A DNA stretch of 64,000 nt from contig OZ010786.1 of the NCBI GenBank assembly GCA_963932465.1, positions 534,257,073 to 534,321,072 on the forward strand, given 5' to 3'. A program made the position numbers and the translations under genes. The stretch is from Maratus speciosus. Its lineage: Eukaryota; Arthropoda; Arachnida; Araneae; Salticidae. The notes beneath the pieces are model-generated. The model was not told the DNA's origin and searched no databases. It saw nothing but the letters and a program-made list of their open reading frames with translations. Of the stretch, positions 32,685 to 44,855 are shown piece after piece (position 1 is the first letter of the stretch; the number at the start of each line of letters is the position of its first letter).

Positions 32685-33035
32685 GGTACTTTTCCGTTAT
32701 ACGGACACCACTGTCGCCAAGAGTAATAGTTGGCGTAAAATGAAAATCACGTGAATTTAAACATTTGAAAAATAAAAGAACAGACATAGTCGATTGTAAA
32801 GTGAGCATTTTAAAAATATAACATTTGAAAGTTACAGACTTTTTAAACTATTTTGTTACACCACAAATATATACTTAAAATAAGTGAACAAATAACTGTT
32901 ATACAATAAATTAATAAAATAAAACTCATATTAAACTGCTGACATAAAATTAAAAATCCTTTTAATGATCAGGGTTGAAATAATTGGCGCATTATCATAC
33001 ATTCAGGCATGGTGTCCGTATAACGGAAACGTACC
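32685..33035. mobile_element. 351-bp Merlin-type MITE with perfect 8-bp duplication
   Basis: The ends GGTACTTTTCCGTTATACGG and the inverted right end (TATAACGGAAACGTACC) are present. GTTTCAGT at 32677-32684 and 33036-33043 is exact. Its body (TAGTTGGCGTAAAATGAAAA, AATAACTGTTATAC, AATTGGCGCATTATCATAC) matches the long inverted repeat of the Merlin element at 5538-7108, so it is a non-autonomous derivative of that family. Confidence 0.93.
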
Positions 33036-33043
33036 GTTTCAGT

Positions 33044-33659
33044 TTTAAATGAAAGTTTTGTATTTTAAATAAAATGAATGAAAGGATTATATTTTAAATA
33101 AAATTAATGAAATATAAAAAAAAAAAATGCGACGGGAAAAATGTTTGGCGATTTATCACCTGCATCTTGCTAGGATAAAAATACCGAGTTCTTGATTTCT
33201 CTATCAGAATCTTTCGATTTGGCGAAAGATTGTTCAAGTAAATTGAATTATGAATAAAAGTAACATGATACATTTCTTAGCATACATTCAAGGAATGCCA
33301 AACTGGTCGCCAAATTAGTTTAATATAATAACCCTTTCTAGAATATATATAAAAAAATATCTGTTATGATTAAAATTTGAGTTGCCATCATTAGAGAAAA
33401 GTATATAAAATTAGAAAAAAAATTATATTTCGAAAACTAATTCGAATTTGAAAATTCTATTGCCAGTTTTGAGAGCTGTGGACCAATATGTATTTTTGGT
33501 GTTAATTTCATCGCAAAGTATTCCATATTTTAGGAGAAATCGCCGTGAAACTTGATCAGTTGTTTAATCAGTCGTTTCATAGAATCGTTACACAAATTCG
33601 TTTCATAATATCAGTTTCATTAAGATTATATATATATATATATATATATATTGATATGT
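33044..33659. other. Non-coding stretch with a (TA)n run
   Basis: No coding signal. A TA run lies at 33629-33651 just before the tandem repeat. Confidence 0.5.
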
Positions 33660-34828
33660 TTTTATAATAACTTAAAAATGTATTTCTGAATATTGAAAGC
33701 CTAAGCATCAGTGAAGTCTATTCAAAATTTATTCAACTGTCAAACTTCCCCTTTAAATCTAATCCCAAAAAATTTCCCGTTTACCTTTCTTTCTACGTAA
33801 TTTTGCTAAATTAGCTTATGATTAAAAATGTTTTAAAACAGCACAGCAAGACAAATTAAAAACTTTCATTAGCACTGAAATCTAATTTAAGGAGTGAAAC
33901 TTTGATTAAAAAGTTAAAACGTACATTTTCTTTAACATTGATTAATTTCTTTACTAATAAAGACTAATAAGTTCTTTTTCAGACTACTTAATGGCTTTCG
34001 AACTCTTTCAAAGTTTCCAGAAACCAGTATAAAATGTACTATTTAGCTTCATAATCATTATTTCGGAAGACTGATACATTTAAACGACACACTTAAACGA
34101 AATACTTTTGTCATATAAAAGTATAGCAACAAATATTTCATTGTTTATATTTTGTTTGGAGGCGCTAAAAGGAAAAGATATATATATTCTTAAACTTGAA
34201 TTAAATTTTAATGTTTCATTAGTTTTCATTAGCATTATTTTCTGCTAGTATTTTGTAATCACTTAAAGATGTCTTTCTGAATACTGAAAGCCTAAGCATT
34301 AATAAGGCCTATGAAAACTTTATTTTACTGTCGAACTTTCTATTTAAATATTCCATTTAATATTTTTCCTACGTAATTTAGCTAAATTAGATAATGATTA
34401 AAAATATGTTTTAAAACAGCACGCACAGGACAAATTAAGAATCTTCATTAGCACTAAAATCTAATTTAAGGAATGAAACTTTTGTAAAAAAATTCAAAGC
34501 CTACCTTTTCTTTAACAATAATTACTTTGTTTACTTAGAAAGAAAAGATTCATAAGTTCTTCGTCAGATTGATTAATGACGTTAGAACAGCTACAGAGTT
34601 CTTGAAAAGTAATATAAATGGTACTCTTTAGATTCATAACCATTAATTCAGAAGACTGATATATAACACTAAACGACATTTTTTTTTTTTTTTAATCTAA
34701 ATGAGTATTGACAAATACTTCATTAAAAGTATATAGAAAGGTGTGTGTTTATATATTGTAGTATGTGTGTTTTAGTAAATACTTCATTGTTTATCAATTG
34801 TTTGGAGGCAATACTAGTCAAAGATATA
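33660..34828. repeat. ~590-bp tandem repeat, units 1 and 2
   Basis: Unit 1 starts around 33660 and unit 2 around 34250; the marker GAAAGCCTAAGCAT is at 33695 and 34286, 591 bp apart. Shared blocks include TTAAAACAGCAC, CATTAGCAC.GAAATCTAATTTAAGGA, and TTGTTTATxxTTTGTTTGGAGGC at the unit end. Unit 2 is cut by the 8.3-kb element at the TA at 34827-34828. Its missing end and unit 3 lie at 43120-43720. Confidence 0.9.
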
Positions 34829-35089
34829 CAGTGGTGGCGAAAATTGCGAAGACTTTTAGGTAGCTTTCATTGCAAAAACTAAAAAGCTAAATATTGCAAC
34901 CGTACGAAGGAAAACACTTCAGGGAATTTTGCGATATTTTTGCCGATCATGACCCATATACCAAAACGAACCTCCGTTGAAATGCTGACTTATATATAAC
35001 CATTACATAATGTTACAATTCAACATTTTTTTACTTACTTACTACTATTATTTTTTAGTAACTTACATATATATATAAATATATATATA

Positions 35090-36380
35090 CGAGGGCAGTT
35101 TGATAAGTCCGTGACTTTGAAATGAAAAACCAATATGCATACCAAAATGCATTTTATTTTTCAACATAATATCCTTTCATATTGATACACTTTTTCCAGC
35201 GATGTTCTAATTTTTTTAATCCTTCCAAAAAATAAGATTTCTCAAACACCTCAAAATAGGCATTTGTGGCATTAATGATCTCAGAATTTCAAGAAAATCT
35301 CTTTCCACCAAGCCATTTTTTTTTACATTTGGAAAAAGAAAAAAGTCACTGGTGGCAAAGTCAGGAGAGTAGGGTGGATGAAGAAGCAATTCGTATCATA
35401 ATTCAATAAATTCAGCGGCTGCGATTGCAGACGAGTGCGCTGGTGCATTGTCGTGATGAAAAAACACTTTTTTCTTGGATAAATGGGGCCGCTTTTCTTT
35501 CAATTTTGCATTAAAACGGCCTAATAAATCAGCATAATACTGTCCGGTGATCGTTTTACCCTTTTCTATAGTCAATGAGGATTACGCCCTTTGAGTCTCA
35601 GAAAACTGCGGCCATAATCTTTCCGGCTGATGGAACTGTTTTTGCCTTTTTCGGAGCATGTTCATTAGAAGAAGCCCACTGTTTAGACTGTTCTTTCATT
35701 TCTGGTGTGTAGTAATGTATCTATGTTTCATCAACTCTAACATAATGCCTCAAAAATTTGCTTGAATTGCGCTCAAACTTGTCCAAACATTGCTTTGAAA
35801 TGGTTACACCAGTCCGCTTTAGATCCACTGTCAGCAATCGAGGCAGATAACTTTTCCATGTCCAAATTTTCATGCAAAATATTGAATACACGTTCATTTG
35901 AAATGGTTACCTTTTTAGCTGTCTCACACACTTTCACATGGCAGTGTTTTAACACGATATCATGGATTTTATTGACCATTTATTCAGTCATGATCTCAGT
36001 TGGACGTCCAGAACATTCTGCATCTGTTCTGCTTGTACGGCCACAACGAAATAACATAAACCACTTGTGAACCATACCATGTGATGGAGCAGAGTCCCTA
36101 TAATATTTTTGCAACTTATCTTCAGTTTCGGTAATTGTTTTTCTGCTCAAAATTGTTATATTATATTGTTTTATCAAAATACGAAATTCTTCTATCTCCG
36201 TAATCAAAACAAAGATGCCAATTGTTTGCTTTTGAATCCAATAGAACACAAAGTATTTAACATATCATTGGCAAATTGTACGAATGTTGCCGCAGGTAAT
36301 AATAAATTGAAAACATAATAATAAGAGTGCGATCAGAGCGCCACCATTTTTAAAGTCACGGAGATATCAAGCTGCCCTCG
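35090..36380 (-). mobile_element. mariner transposon
   Basis: TA (35088-35089 and 36381-36382) flanks the ends CGAGGGCAGTTTGATAAGTC and GATATCAAGCTGCCCTCG. At 1291 bp it is the usual mariner length. It landed inside the (TA)n of the left arm of the 8.3-kb element. Confidence 0.95.
35154..36249 (-). pseudogene. mariner transposase, broken
   Basis: The DNA-binding part reads FRILIKQYN, then KTITETEDKLQKYYRDSAPS, MVHKWFMLFRCGRTS, and then MVNKIHDIVLKHCHVKV with ISNERVFNILHENL. The catalytic domain: RVDET.IHYYTPEMKEQS (~35740; first Asp kept, Trp codon now a stop), FHHDNAPAHSSAIAAAEF (~35450; second Asp kept), LLLHPPYSPDFATSDFF (~35370; third Asp kept, D34D spacing) and YYVEK before the stop at 35154. 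The Arg-Ser-Gly-Arg-Pro linker is CSGRPTE. At least three stops and several frame changes; inactive although all three acidic residues remain. Confidence 0.93.
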
Positions 36381-36500
36381 TATATATATGAATTTTGTCA
36401 TACTGTAATTCTCGAATGCTTAGTACATACTAATATCTCGACCAAATTCGTTCGCCAGCTTCATCCACCATCTTGTTTCAAAATGGCGGCCATTTGATTT

Positions 36501-37469
36501 TTGTGGACGCTTTTAAACATTTTGGGGTTTCCTAACTTTCTCTTTAACCCATATGTTCAGCTATAATTTTTAGCGCGAAATTTCATAAATAGTGTATATT
36601 TTAAGTCATTACGACAATAATTGAACTTTATGTAATATTTTTTTTATAAATTTTGAATGCAGATGGTTCACTAAATAAGAAAAAAGTCAGTCTGACGCAA
36701 CATGTCTAAGAAACACAACAAAATTCCATTGATAGTGGTAAGTTTTAGCTCAAATTTTCAAATATCCTTTGAAATAAAACTAAATACATATAATATATAG
36801 GTTTAAAAAGAGTTACTTCTATTCTTTGCTCAAAAAAGTATAATACAATGTTGTATTTTAATGATAAACTGATTAATTAAAAACAAGGTAACAGATCTGT
36901 CACGTACCACGGGCGTTAATGACCATGAGCACTGGTTGCATTTTTGCTACCATATTATTTTCAAAGGAAATTTTTACTCCTTAGCGTTAGCTTTGTACTT
37001 AAGATACTTGTTTTACTTTTAGTTCACAAACTCGTGTTATTAAATAAATCTGAAATAAATTACTTAAAATTTATGATTTCCATATACTGTATATTCCATA
37101 TACTGCCCTATACTCTATATGAGCTGATTATTGTTTTTTTACATTTTTTAACAAAATAATAAAATTCCTTTTTAATATATAAATAGAGAAAATTATGAAA
37201 TAAATTCGGAATTAATATTTTGAAATTTATATAACTAACTACAAATATAATCAAACTTTTTTTTTTTTATTGAGCCGTATCACTCAAGCATATTATATTT
37301 AATATGTTTATACCACGTGGTATATATTGCACTAGCTGATCCCGCGCAGATCAACTGAGCTGTAGTTTACAATAATTTGAAATAATTGCTGCGTTTAATG
37401 TGCTTGAAATTTTATTGTGTGTTTTAAATTTTTTGCAAAAATAAATAGTAAATCTTATTCGAAATATCT
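36501..37469. other. Non-coding stretch inside the 8.3-kb element
   Basis: AT-rich; no coding motif recognised. Confidence 0.45.
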
Positions 37470-37470
37470 G

Positions 37471-37542
<72 letters not shown>
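37470..37542. repeat. (TA)n microsatellite
   Basis: About 70 bp of uninterrupted TA. Confidence 0.95.
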
Positions 37543-37544
<2 letters not shown>

Positions 37545-38002
37545 AATTAAAAATTAACTATTGTTTCTTTAGAATGCGGATTGCTTTATTTGTCTTCGCA
37601 ATATTTTAATATGCCTGTATGTAGCATTTCATGGCTCTAACTTCTTAATTACGTATATTTTTTAGAAACATAGTTACAAGATTTTAATTTTATATGTGCT
37701 AGATAAACAAACCACTTGTTGCCATCGGCAAAAAAATACAGATTATTATGCCGCTACATTAGTGTTCTATGTATACATAATTATACAAAAAATAAATAAG
37801 TAAAATGACGTTCTTTTATTTGTAGTATTTTGTAAAATTGAATAAATAGTGGGAAAAAAAATGCTATGTTAAAATTGGATATACAGTGAACTTAAGATTA
37901 AACTACTCTTTCAACTGTCACCTTTCATTCCTTTTTTTATTTAGATTTCATATGAAATACTACCTATTACATTCTCCCCTATCTTGGAATTTCTGAAAAG
38001 AT

Positions 38003-38164
<162 letters not shown>

Positions 38165-38389
38165 TTTCTTCTGGAAACAATAATTTCCATAATTCTGCAC
38201 ATATCTCTTCCAAACTGATACATAAAATCAAGGGGCATAAATGCTCGGTCAAGTTCGTTATTAGGCAAAATAGGACCAATGGGATGGAAATAGGGAAGGG
38301 TTTTGTGAAAACGGAAAAAAAACCATTACTTCTTAATTTTTGTGCATATCAAATCAGTTTAAAGTTTTTTTTTACTTCTAAAAATAGGG

Positions 38390-38810
38390 CCAAAAATTTA
38401 TGTATCACAAATTTTTGATCAAATTAAAAATGGGCTCAAGAGGCGCAAAAATAGGGTTTTTGGGAGAGAAAAATTCATAACTTCGTCAATTCTCAAGATA
38501 TCAAATCCAATTAACTTTATTATAAATCTCCTTAATATTATCTACAACTTTTATATTCACAAGTTTTTGATAGGACCAATTCGTACCGCAAAAAAAATTA
38601 AAAACGAAAACAAAAAAGGTGGGGGGGGGGGGGGGATTGAAGAAGAAAACACTCCATGACTCCGTCATTTCACAATATATAAAATCCCCATGAATTTGTC
38701 ATATATCTTTATATATTGTCTACAGCATTTATATAGACAAGTTTTTGATAGGGTCAATTCTTACAGCAAAAACAAATTTAAAATTCATAGCGGTTGAAGA
38801 AAAAATCATC
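38390..38810. repeat. Diverged ~175-bp tandem repeat with a G15 run
   Basis: CAAGTTTTTGATAGGACCAATTC at ~38561 and CAAGTTTTTGATAGGGTCAATTC at ~38738 mark two units ~177 bp apart; a weaker unit precedes (CAAATTTTTGATC, 38408). G15 at 38621-38635 is exceptional in this AT-rich context. Confidence 0.65.
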
Positions 38811-39367
38811 TTATTAAGGGTGTATTCAAATTCACACTGCTTTCTTTCTTACTCATTTTTTTTTTAAATTCATTTTTGCTCTCAAACACATCCAATGGGT
38901 AAATTCTCTTATTAAGAAACTATAGAATGTATCGTAATGATTGATTTTTTCATAGAGGCAGGAAATATTTAAGAAAAAAAAAAAAGATGTCAAAATGGAC
39001 ATTTTTAACAGAATTTCCCGAAGCGATTGTGTTAGATACGAAAAATATTGTCCTACTGAGAAAATAATTATTTGTAAATCAAGTTTTAATTAATTGAACG
39101 AAAAAAAAAATAAATCTCTTATAAATCTCTTTAAAAATCACGTCAGCACGTTTCATATTTTTTCTATTAAAAATAAATCTGAAAATGTGCCAGAATATTT
39201 CGAGTTGTTGAACATGAAAAAATATATTTTTTAATACCACCTTAACATGATTCTGATATAACCAGCTATTATATAAAAAAGAAATAAAAACTCGTCAAAA
39301 GCTGCCAGATAAAATTGTTAATGTGGGTTTATCTCTAATCATGATTTAGTTTTTGTTGGGGAAATTT

Positions 39368-39690
39368 GTATACTTCGAAATCTACATCCACCTGTAGGCC
39401 GGGCCGGCAGGGATTTTTTTATTTTCAGAAATGAATAACGAAAATTCAACTGCACAAAAACCCGAGTGAGATGGTGCTGTTTTGAGTAAAATGCTTGTCT
39501 CACGTCATGAACAGCTAGAAAATATTTCTGCGAATGAAAATACAGACTCGCTTAATTGTGACTAGAATGATATTGATTATGAAGAATTGACGAATGACAA
39601 AATTAATGAAAATGTTTTGAATGCAGTGTAACCTAAAGGGGGTGAATGTGGCAAATAGAGAAATTATCAAACATGATCCAGTTATGTTGA
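39368..39690 (+). other. Unrecognised ORF-like segment after a GC-rich repeat
   Basis: GTATACTTCGAAATCTACAT through GGGCCGGCAGGGATTTTT (39368-39417) recurs inverted at 62247-62300. Downstream, from ATG at 39431, the translation MNNENSTAQKPE, stop, DGAVLSKMLVSRHEQLENIS and onward to NDIDYEELTNDKINENVLN reads like acidic protein with three stops. I do not recognise it; it could be the N-terminus of a transposase remnant. Confidence 0.35.
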
Positions 39691-39753
39691 CTATGCACTC
39701 AAAATGCGTTAATTGGTCTACGATTTAAGATGAAGCAGGTGCAACCCAAGTAT

Positions 39754-39875
39754 TAGGTAGCTTTCATTACAAAAAGCTACCTATTGCAGCCGTTCGGAGG
39801 AAAGCGATTTCAAAAAAATTTGGTATACTTTCATCGATCATGACCCCCAAACCCCGAAACCACCCTCCGTTGAAA

Positions 39876-39919
<44 letters not shown>

Positions 39920-41947
39920 ATATATATATATATATATATATCTGACTTTGTCATACTGTAACTCTCGTATTTATGAACCGATTTGGATGTAATTTGGTGT
40001 GTACATAGTACATACCAATGTCTCGACCGAGTTCGTTGGCCAGCTTCATCCGCCATTTTGTTTCAAAATGGCGGCCATTTAAAATATTTTAAAAAATTTA
40101 AAATTTGAAATGTGGTACTAAAATTTTGAAAATGGAAAAATATTTTTTTCTTATGTATTTTACCTTTATACAAAGACTCCGGAGCAGTTTTTGTTTCGTC
40201 TATATCTTAAAAAATGGCTGAGTTATAGCATTTTGAATTTCTAACATGGTTGACATTTTGAAACGTCCTGAATTTTGTCACGCGATAAAAGGCGTATTTA
40301 TGAACCGATTTGGATGTAACTTCGTTTATACATAGTACATACCAATATCTCGACCGAGTTCGTTGGCCAGCTTCATCCGCCATCTTGTTTAAAAATGGCG
40401 GCCATTTAAATTTTTAAGAAAAATTTAAATTTGAAATGTGGTACCAAAAAACTGAAAATTGAAAAAATATTTTTTTCTCATTTGTTTTACCTTGATAAAA
40501 AGATTCGGGAGCAGTTTTCGTTTCGTCTATATCTTAAAAAATGGCTGAGATATAGCATTTTGAATTTCTAGCGTGGCTGACATTTTGAAACGTCCTGATT
40601 TTTGCCATGTGATAACAGGCGTATTTATGAACCGATTTAGATGTACCTTGGCGTGTACATAGTACATACAAATATTTCGACCGAGTTCGTTGGCCAGCTT
40701 CATCCGCCATTTAGTTTCAAAATGGCTGCCATTTAAAAAAATGTAAAAATTTATAATTTAAAATGAGATACCAAAAAATTAGAAAATGAAAAAGATCTTT
40801 TTTTTTGTATGTGTTTTACCTTAATACAAAGATTCCGGAACAGGTTTTGTTTTGTCTATATCTAAAAAAATGGCTGAGTTATAGCATTTTGAATTTCTAT
40901 TGTGGCTGACATTTTAAAACGACCTGATTTTTGTCACGCGATAACAGGCGTATTTATGAACTTATTTGGATGTAACTTGGTCTGTCTCTGTACATAGTAC
41001 ATACCAGTGTCTCGACGGAGTTCGTTGGCCAGCTTCATTAGCCATCTTGTTTCAAAATGATTGCCATTTAAAAAAAATTTAAGGTATTAAAAAATTGGAA
41101 AATGAAAAAGATTTTTTTTATGCGTTTTGCCTTGATACAAAGATTCTGGAGCAGTTTTTGTTTCTGAAAATTTGTTCTTTTGTTTATATCTTAAAAAATG
41201 GTTGAATTATAGCACTTTGAATTTCTAGCATGGCTAACACTTTGAAACGATCTTGTATTTGTAACGCGATAACACACGTATTCGCCTATTTCGATGTAAG
41301 AAGGCATGTGGATAGTATACATTAATATCTCGACCAAGTTCGCTGGCCAGATTCATCAGCCATCTTGTTTCAAAATGGTGGCCATCAAATTAAAAAAATA
41401 TATATATTTAAAGTGAGGTGCAAAAAAATTAGAAATTGAAAAAGGTTTCTTTCTTAAGTATTTGACCTTGATATAAGGATTCAGGAGCATTTTTTGTTTG
41501 TCTTTATCTTAAAAAATGGCTCAGATATAGTAGTTTCAATTTCTAATGTGGGTGAGATTTTGAAAAATCTGATTTTTTGCCTGCGACAGCACTCGTATAT
41601 ATAAACCGATTCAGATGTGAGTGAGCATGTGCACAGCAATTACTAAGGTCTCGACCAGTTCACTGATTAGCCTAATCCACCGTGTTGTCTTAAAATGGCA
41701 GGCACTTTAAGAAATCGCCGAATTTGGCAGCCAAATATAAGTTACCTTAGATAAAAGCAGCTTGGATAAAGCTGACTAATTTCGCGAAATTCTCATTCAT
41801 AATGATTTAGTATTGATAAAAATTAGTATTGAATCTCCTATATTCGGTTTCCACTAAATTGAGCTTGTGTTTAAATAATATAAGTTGGGTTTTTTAAAAT
41901 AAGGAATGTGAAAGCTACCTCTTCCTCCCGGCACTGGCCGGAAGGAC
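39754..41947. mobile_element. Composite tandem-repeat element, copy 1
   Basis: The 5' end is TAGGTAGCTTTCATTAC, followed by a perfect 10-bp hairpin (AGGTAGCTTT / AAAGCTACCT, 39755-39782), then a block with GATCATGACCCCCAAACCCC, then (TA)n, then six ~328-bp units. It ends in a unique tail with TTTCGCGAAATTCTCATTCAT and GTGAAAGCTACCTC (inverted copy of the start) and CCGGCACTGGCCGGAAGGAC. No coding sequence. The same order recurs at 47904-54352, so it is a defined unit that has multiplied. Confidence 0.75.
39940..41700. repeat. Tandem array, ~328-bp unit, six copies
   Basis: The marker CGTATTTATGAACCGATTTGG or variants occur at 39966, 40293, 40620, 40949, 41277 and 41594. Each unit contains GAGTTCGTTGGCCAGCTTCA followed by a palindrome (arms CCGCCATTTTG and CAAAATGGCGG around three T; some units have one mismatch), then an AT-rich spacer, ATATCTTAAAAAATGGCTGA, and GGCTGACATTTTGAAACG. 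Later units are increasingly diverged. Confidence 0.93.
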
Positions 41948-42700
41948 TATTTTTATAATGTAGAGTTCGTAATCTTTTTGCATTACAATCCCAAACAAAA
42001 TGCAAACAAAATGTATAACGGATTACTTTGGATGAAAATAGGTATTACATAAAATTCAGGCATTCAGTAAAATTCAACATTTCCCAGATCAACAGATTTC
42101 TTATTATCTGTTAGGCTTTTTATAAACAAAGTACACAACAAATAAAAGAATATTTTAATTGCTCTTTTTTATAAAATAATATATTGAAATTTAATTTTAG
42201 TAACGGTCTTATACAGTCTTCCGATTATCTGCTACACCTCTAGTCCCATGAGTAACGGATAATCGGAAGTTTACTGTTTGTATATCGAGATAGAAGTGTA
42301 TGTAAACATAGAAAGATATTGTTTTAGGTCATACAATATGTAAAAATGTAATTATTTTCACAAAATAACGTACTTTTGAAATATGTTAAACTCCTTCATA
42401 TTTTATACTAATCTGCCCATGGTAACATATAAGATACCATATAGAAATTCTATAATAAAATCGCATTTTTTTTAAATATTTTTACTTTCCTTGAACCACA
42501 ATAACATAAATAAGACTAAAAAATGGCTTTTCCCTTAGTATTTTTTTTGTGGGAATTAGATGGTTAAAATGACCTATGTTGTTATCTTACACTGTGGGAC
42601 TCTTTAAAACATCTTTTAATGTTTCGAACATTCTCTTTAAAATTATGCATAAGAGTTTGCATTTTGTAAAACGTAACATTTTCTATAAGTATAGAATGTT
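41948..42700. other. Non-coding stretch
   Basis: No coding or repeat end recognised. Confidence 0.45.
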
Positions 42701-42851
42701 AGAAAACAAATTCAAATGGCCACCATTTTGAAAAAAGATGGCGGATAAAGCTGGCCAACAAACTCACTCAAGACATTAGTATGTAACATGCACATGAAAA
42801 ATTTCATACAAAAAGGTTAAAAAATTCGAGATTGATAGCATGTCAAAATTC

Positions 42852-42897
<46 letters not shown>

Positions 42898-43119
42898 TAT
42901 ATATAGTATATATATATATATATATATAAGTCAGCATTTCAACGGAGAGTGGTTTTGAGATCTGGGGTTCATGATCGGCTAAAATATAGCAAAATTGATC
43001 GACTAAAATAAAGCAAAACTTTCCGAAGTGTTTTTCTTCGGATGGCTGCAATATATGTAGCTTTTTACTTTTTGTAATGAAGACTACCTAAGAGTGTCCA
43101 CATTTTTTGGCCACCTGTG
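42700..43119. repeat. Right inverted arm of the 8.3-kb element
   Basis: In reverse orientation it carries the palindrome region (GGCCACCATTTTGAAAAAAG, GATGGCGGATAAAGCTGGCC), (TA)n with interruptions at 42853-42928, the TTCATGATCGGC block, the hairpin region and the terminus ending CCACCTGTG. It mirrors 34829-35089 plus 36381-36500. Confidence 0.8.
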
Positions 43120-43720
43120 TATATTCTTAATCATGACTTAAACATTAATTTTTCATTAGTTTTTCTTTAGTGTCTTCTTTTATTTTTGCTAGTATTTCGT
43201 AATCACTTAAATAGTATTTCTAAATATTGAAAGCATGTTAGCAGATTAAAAAGTGTCAATAAACCTATGCAAACTTCATTTAACTTTCAAACTTCCAATT
43301 TAAATATTCCATTTATATGTCTTCCTATGTAATTTAGATAAATTAGATAATGATTAAAAATATGTTTTAAAACAGCACAAGCAAGACAAATTAAGAATAT
43401 TCATTAGCACTAAAATCTAATTTAAGGAATGAAACTTTGATTAAAAAGTTCAAAGCCTACCTTTTCTTTAACAGTAATTAGTTTATTTACTTAGAAAGGC
43501 AAGATTCAAAAGTTCTTTGTCAGATTGATTAATGACTTTCGAACTGCTACAAAGTTCTCGGAAAGTAGTATAAAATATACATTTTAGAATTGTAATCATT
43601 AATTCCGAAGACTGCTATATAACGATAAAGAAAATACCTTTTTTATTACAAATGTATGGTAACAAATTCTTCATTGTTTATCATTTGTTTGGAGACACTA
43701 ACAGACAAATCTATACATTT
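43120..43720. repeat. ~590-bp tandem repeat, end of unit 2 and unit 3
   Basis: It resumes at TATATTCTTAATCATGACTT right after the 8.3-kb element and continues with TTTTAAAACAGCACAAGC, CATTAGCACTAAAATCTAAT and TTGTTTATCATTTGTTTGGAG, co-linear with 33660-34828. Confidence 0.9.
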
Positions 43721-44855
43721 AAAAAATAATTTAAATATTTATTTTTCAGTGATTCTTGCAGTCAGATCATAATCTGAAATTTTGTGATGAATTTTTATTT
43801 ACTATTAAAAGGCATTGCTCATTTGCATTACTGAAAATATGTTGAATACCCTTGCATATTATAACTGTTTGAATTAACCATTATTTTTATCTTATAAACA
43901 CATACTGTATTATTACCACTCTCATTAAACCGTGCAGAAAAACCTTGAATGCTATTTACTGCATTTTATGTTATTTTTCGAAATATCATACTTGTAAACA
44001 TATAAATTTAGTCAGTATAATATATCTATGTAGCCATACGTGTACAAATAATAATTCGATTATGCCCAGCGGTATGAGATATCAGCGACGTTAAATGTAC
44101 CGTTGAGGTTTCGTATCTAAACTTTTGATTCCGTAGAAAGGTTATTAAACTTAGATTGTAATTAAAAATTTTAATTGTGATAATGTATGACAGAATTAAA
44201 AATATATTTTTTTTTCAATGAGTTGCTAAATTTAAGATTGTTTCAACACTTGAATTCAATAATAATACATATTTAAAAAATAATAATCAAAGTAATTTTT
44301 TCATAACATATTTTTTTATACAAATAATTATATTTTTTTGTATAAAAATGTATCACAATCTATATAACAGTAAAAAAAATAATCTTTAAAAAGTCTCTAA
44401 TCTGTAACAACTACTATGTTGTTAGAGATTAAAAAAATAAAAATGACTTTATTATTATTATTTTTTATAATCTTTAACTGAATGTACCTTGTTACATACA
44501 ACAATTGCTTTAAAAGGAACTTACCAAAATATTTTTACATGCCTAACCATTTCTTGCTTTTGAAAGCTTTGATACTTTTGAAGCACTACTTTTTTTTTTT
44601 TTTTTTTTTTTTTTTAATAAGCTACAACGAAATACACACCACATCATATGCTTTTCCTTCATTGATAATATAATGATCCGACGTTCAACAGTGTGCCACA
44701 AAATAAAAACACAGATCGACTGAATTGTTCGTTATCCCGCAAACAGCTTTTTTTTTTTTTTTAAACCAATAACAAAATATGACTTTAATGATTTTTTTAT
44801 CGTTCAGTCTATGTATACAATTACATGAAATACTTGCCATTTAAACAAACGCAAA
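43721..44855. other. Non-coding stretch
   Basis: AT-rich with T runs (44590-44615, 44749-44762). No coding or element end recognised. Confidence 0.5.

Noticed and set aside
35762..36318. Plus-strand open frames across the mariner
   Set aside because: Antisense to the mariner transposase; no family resemblance.
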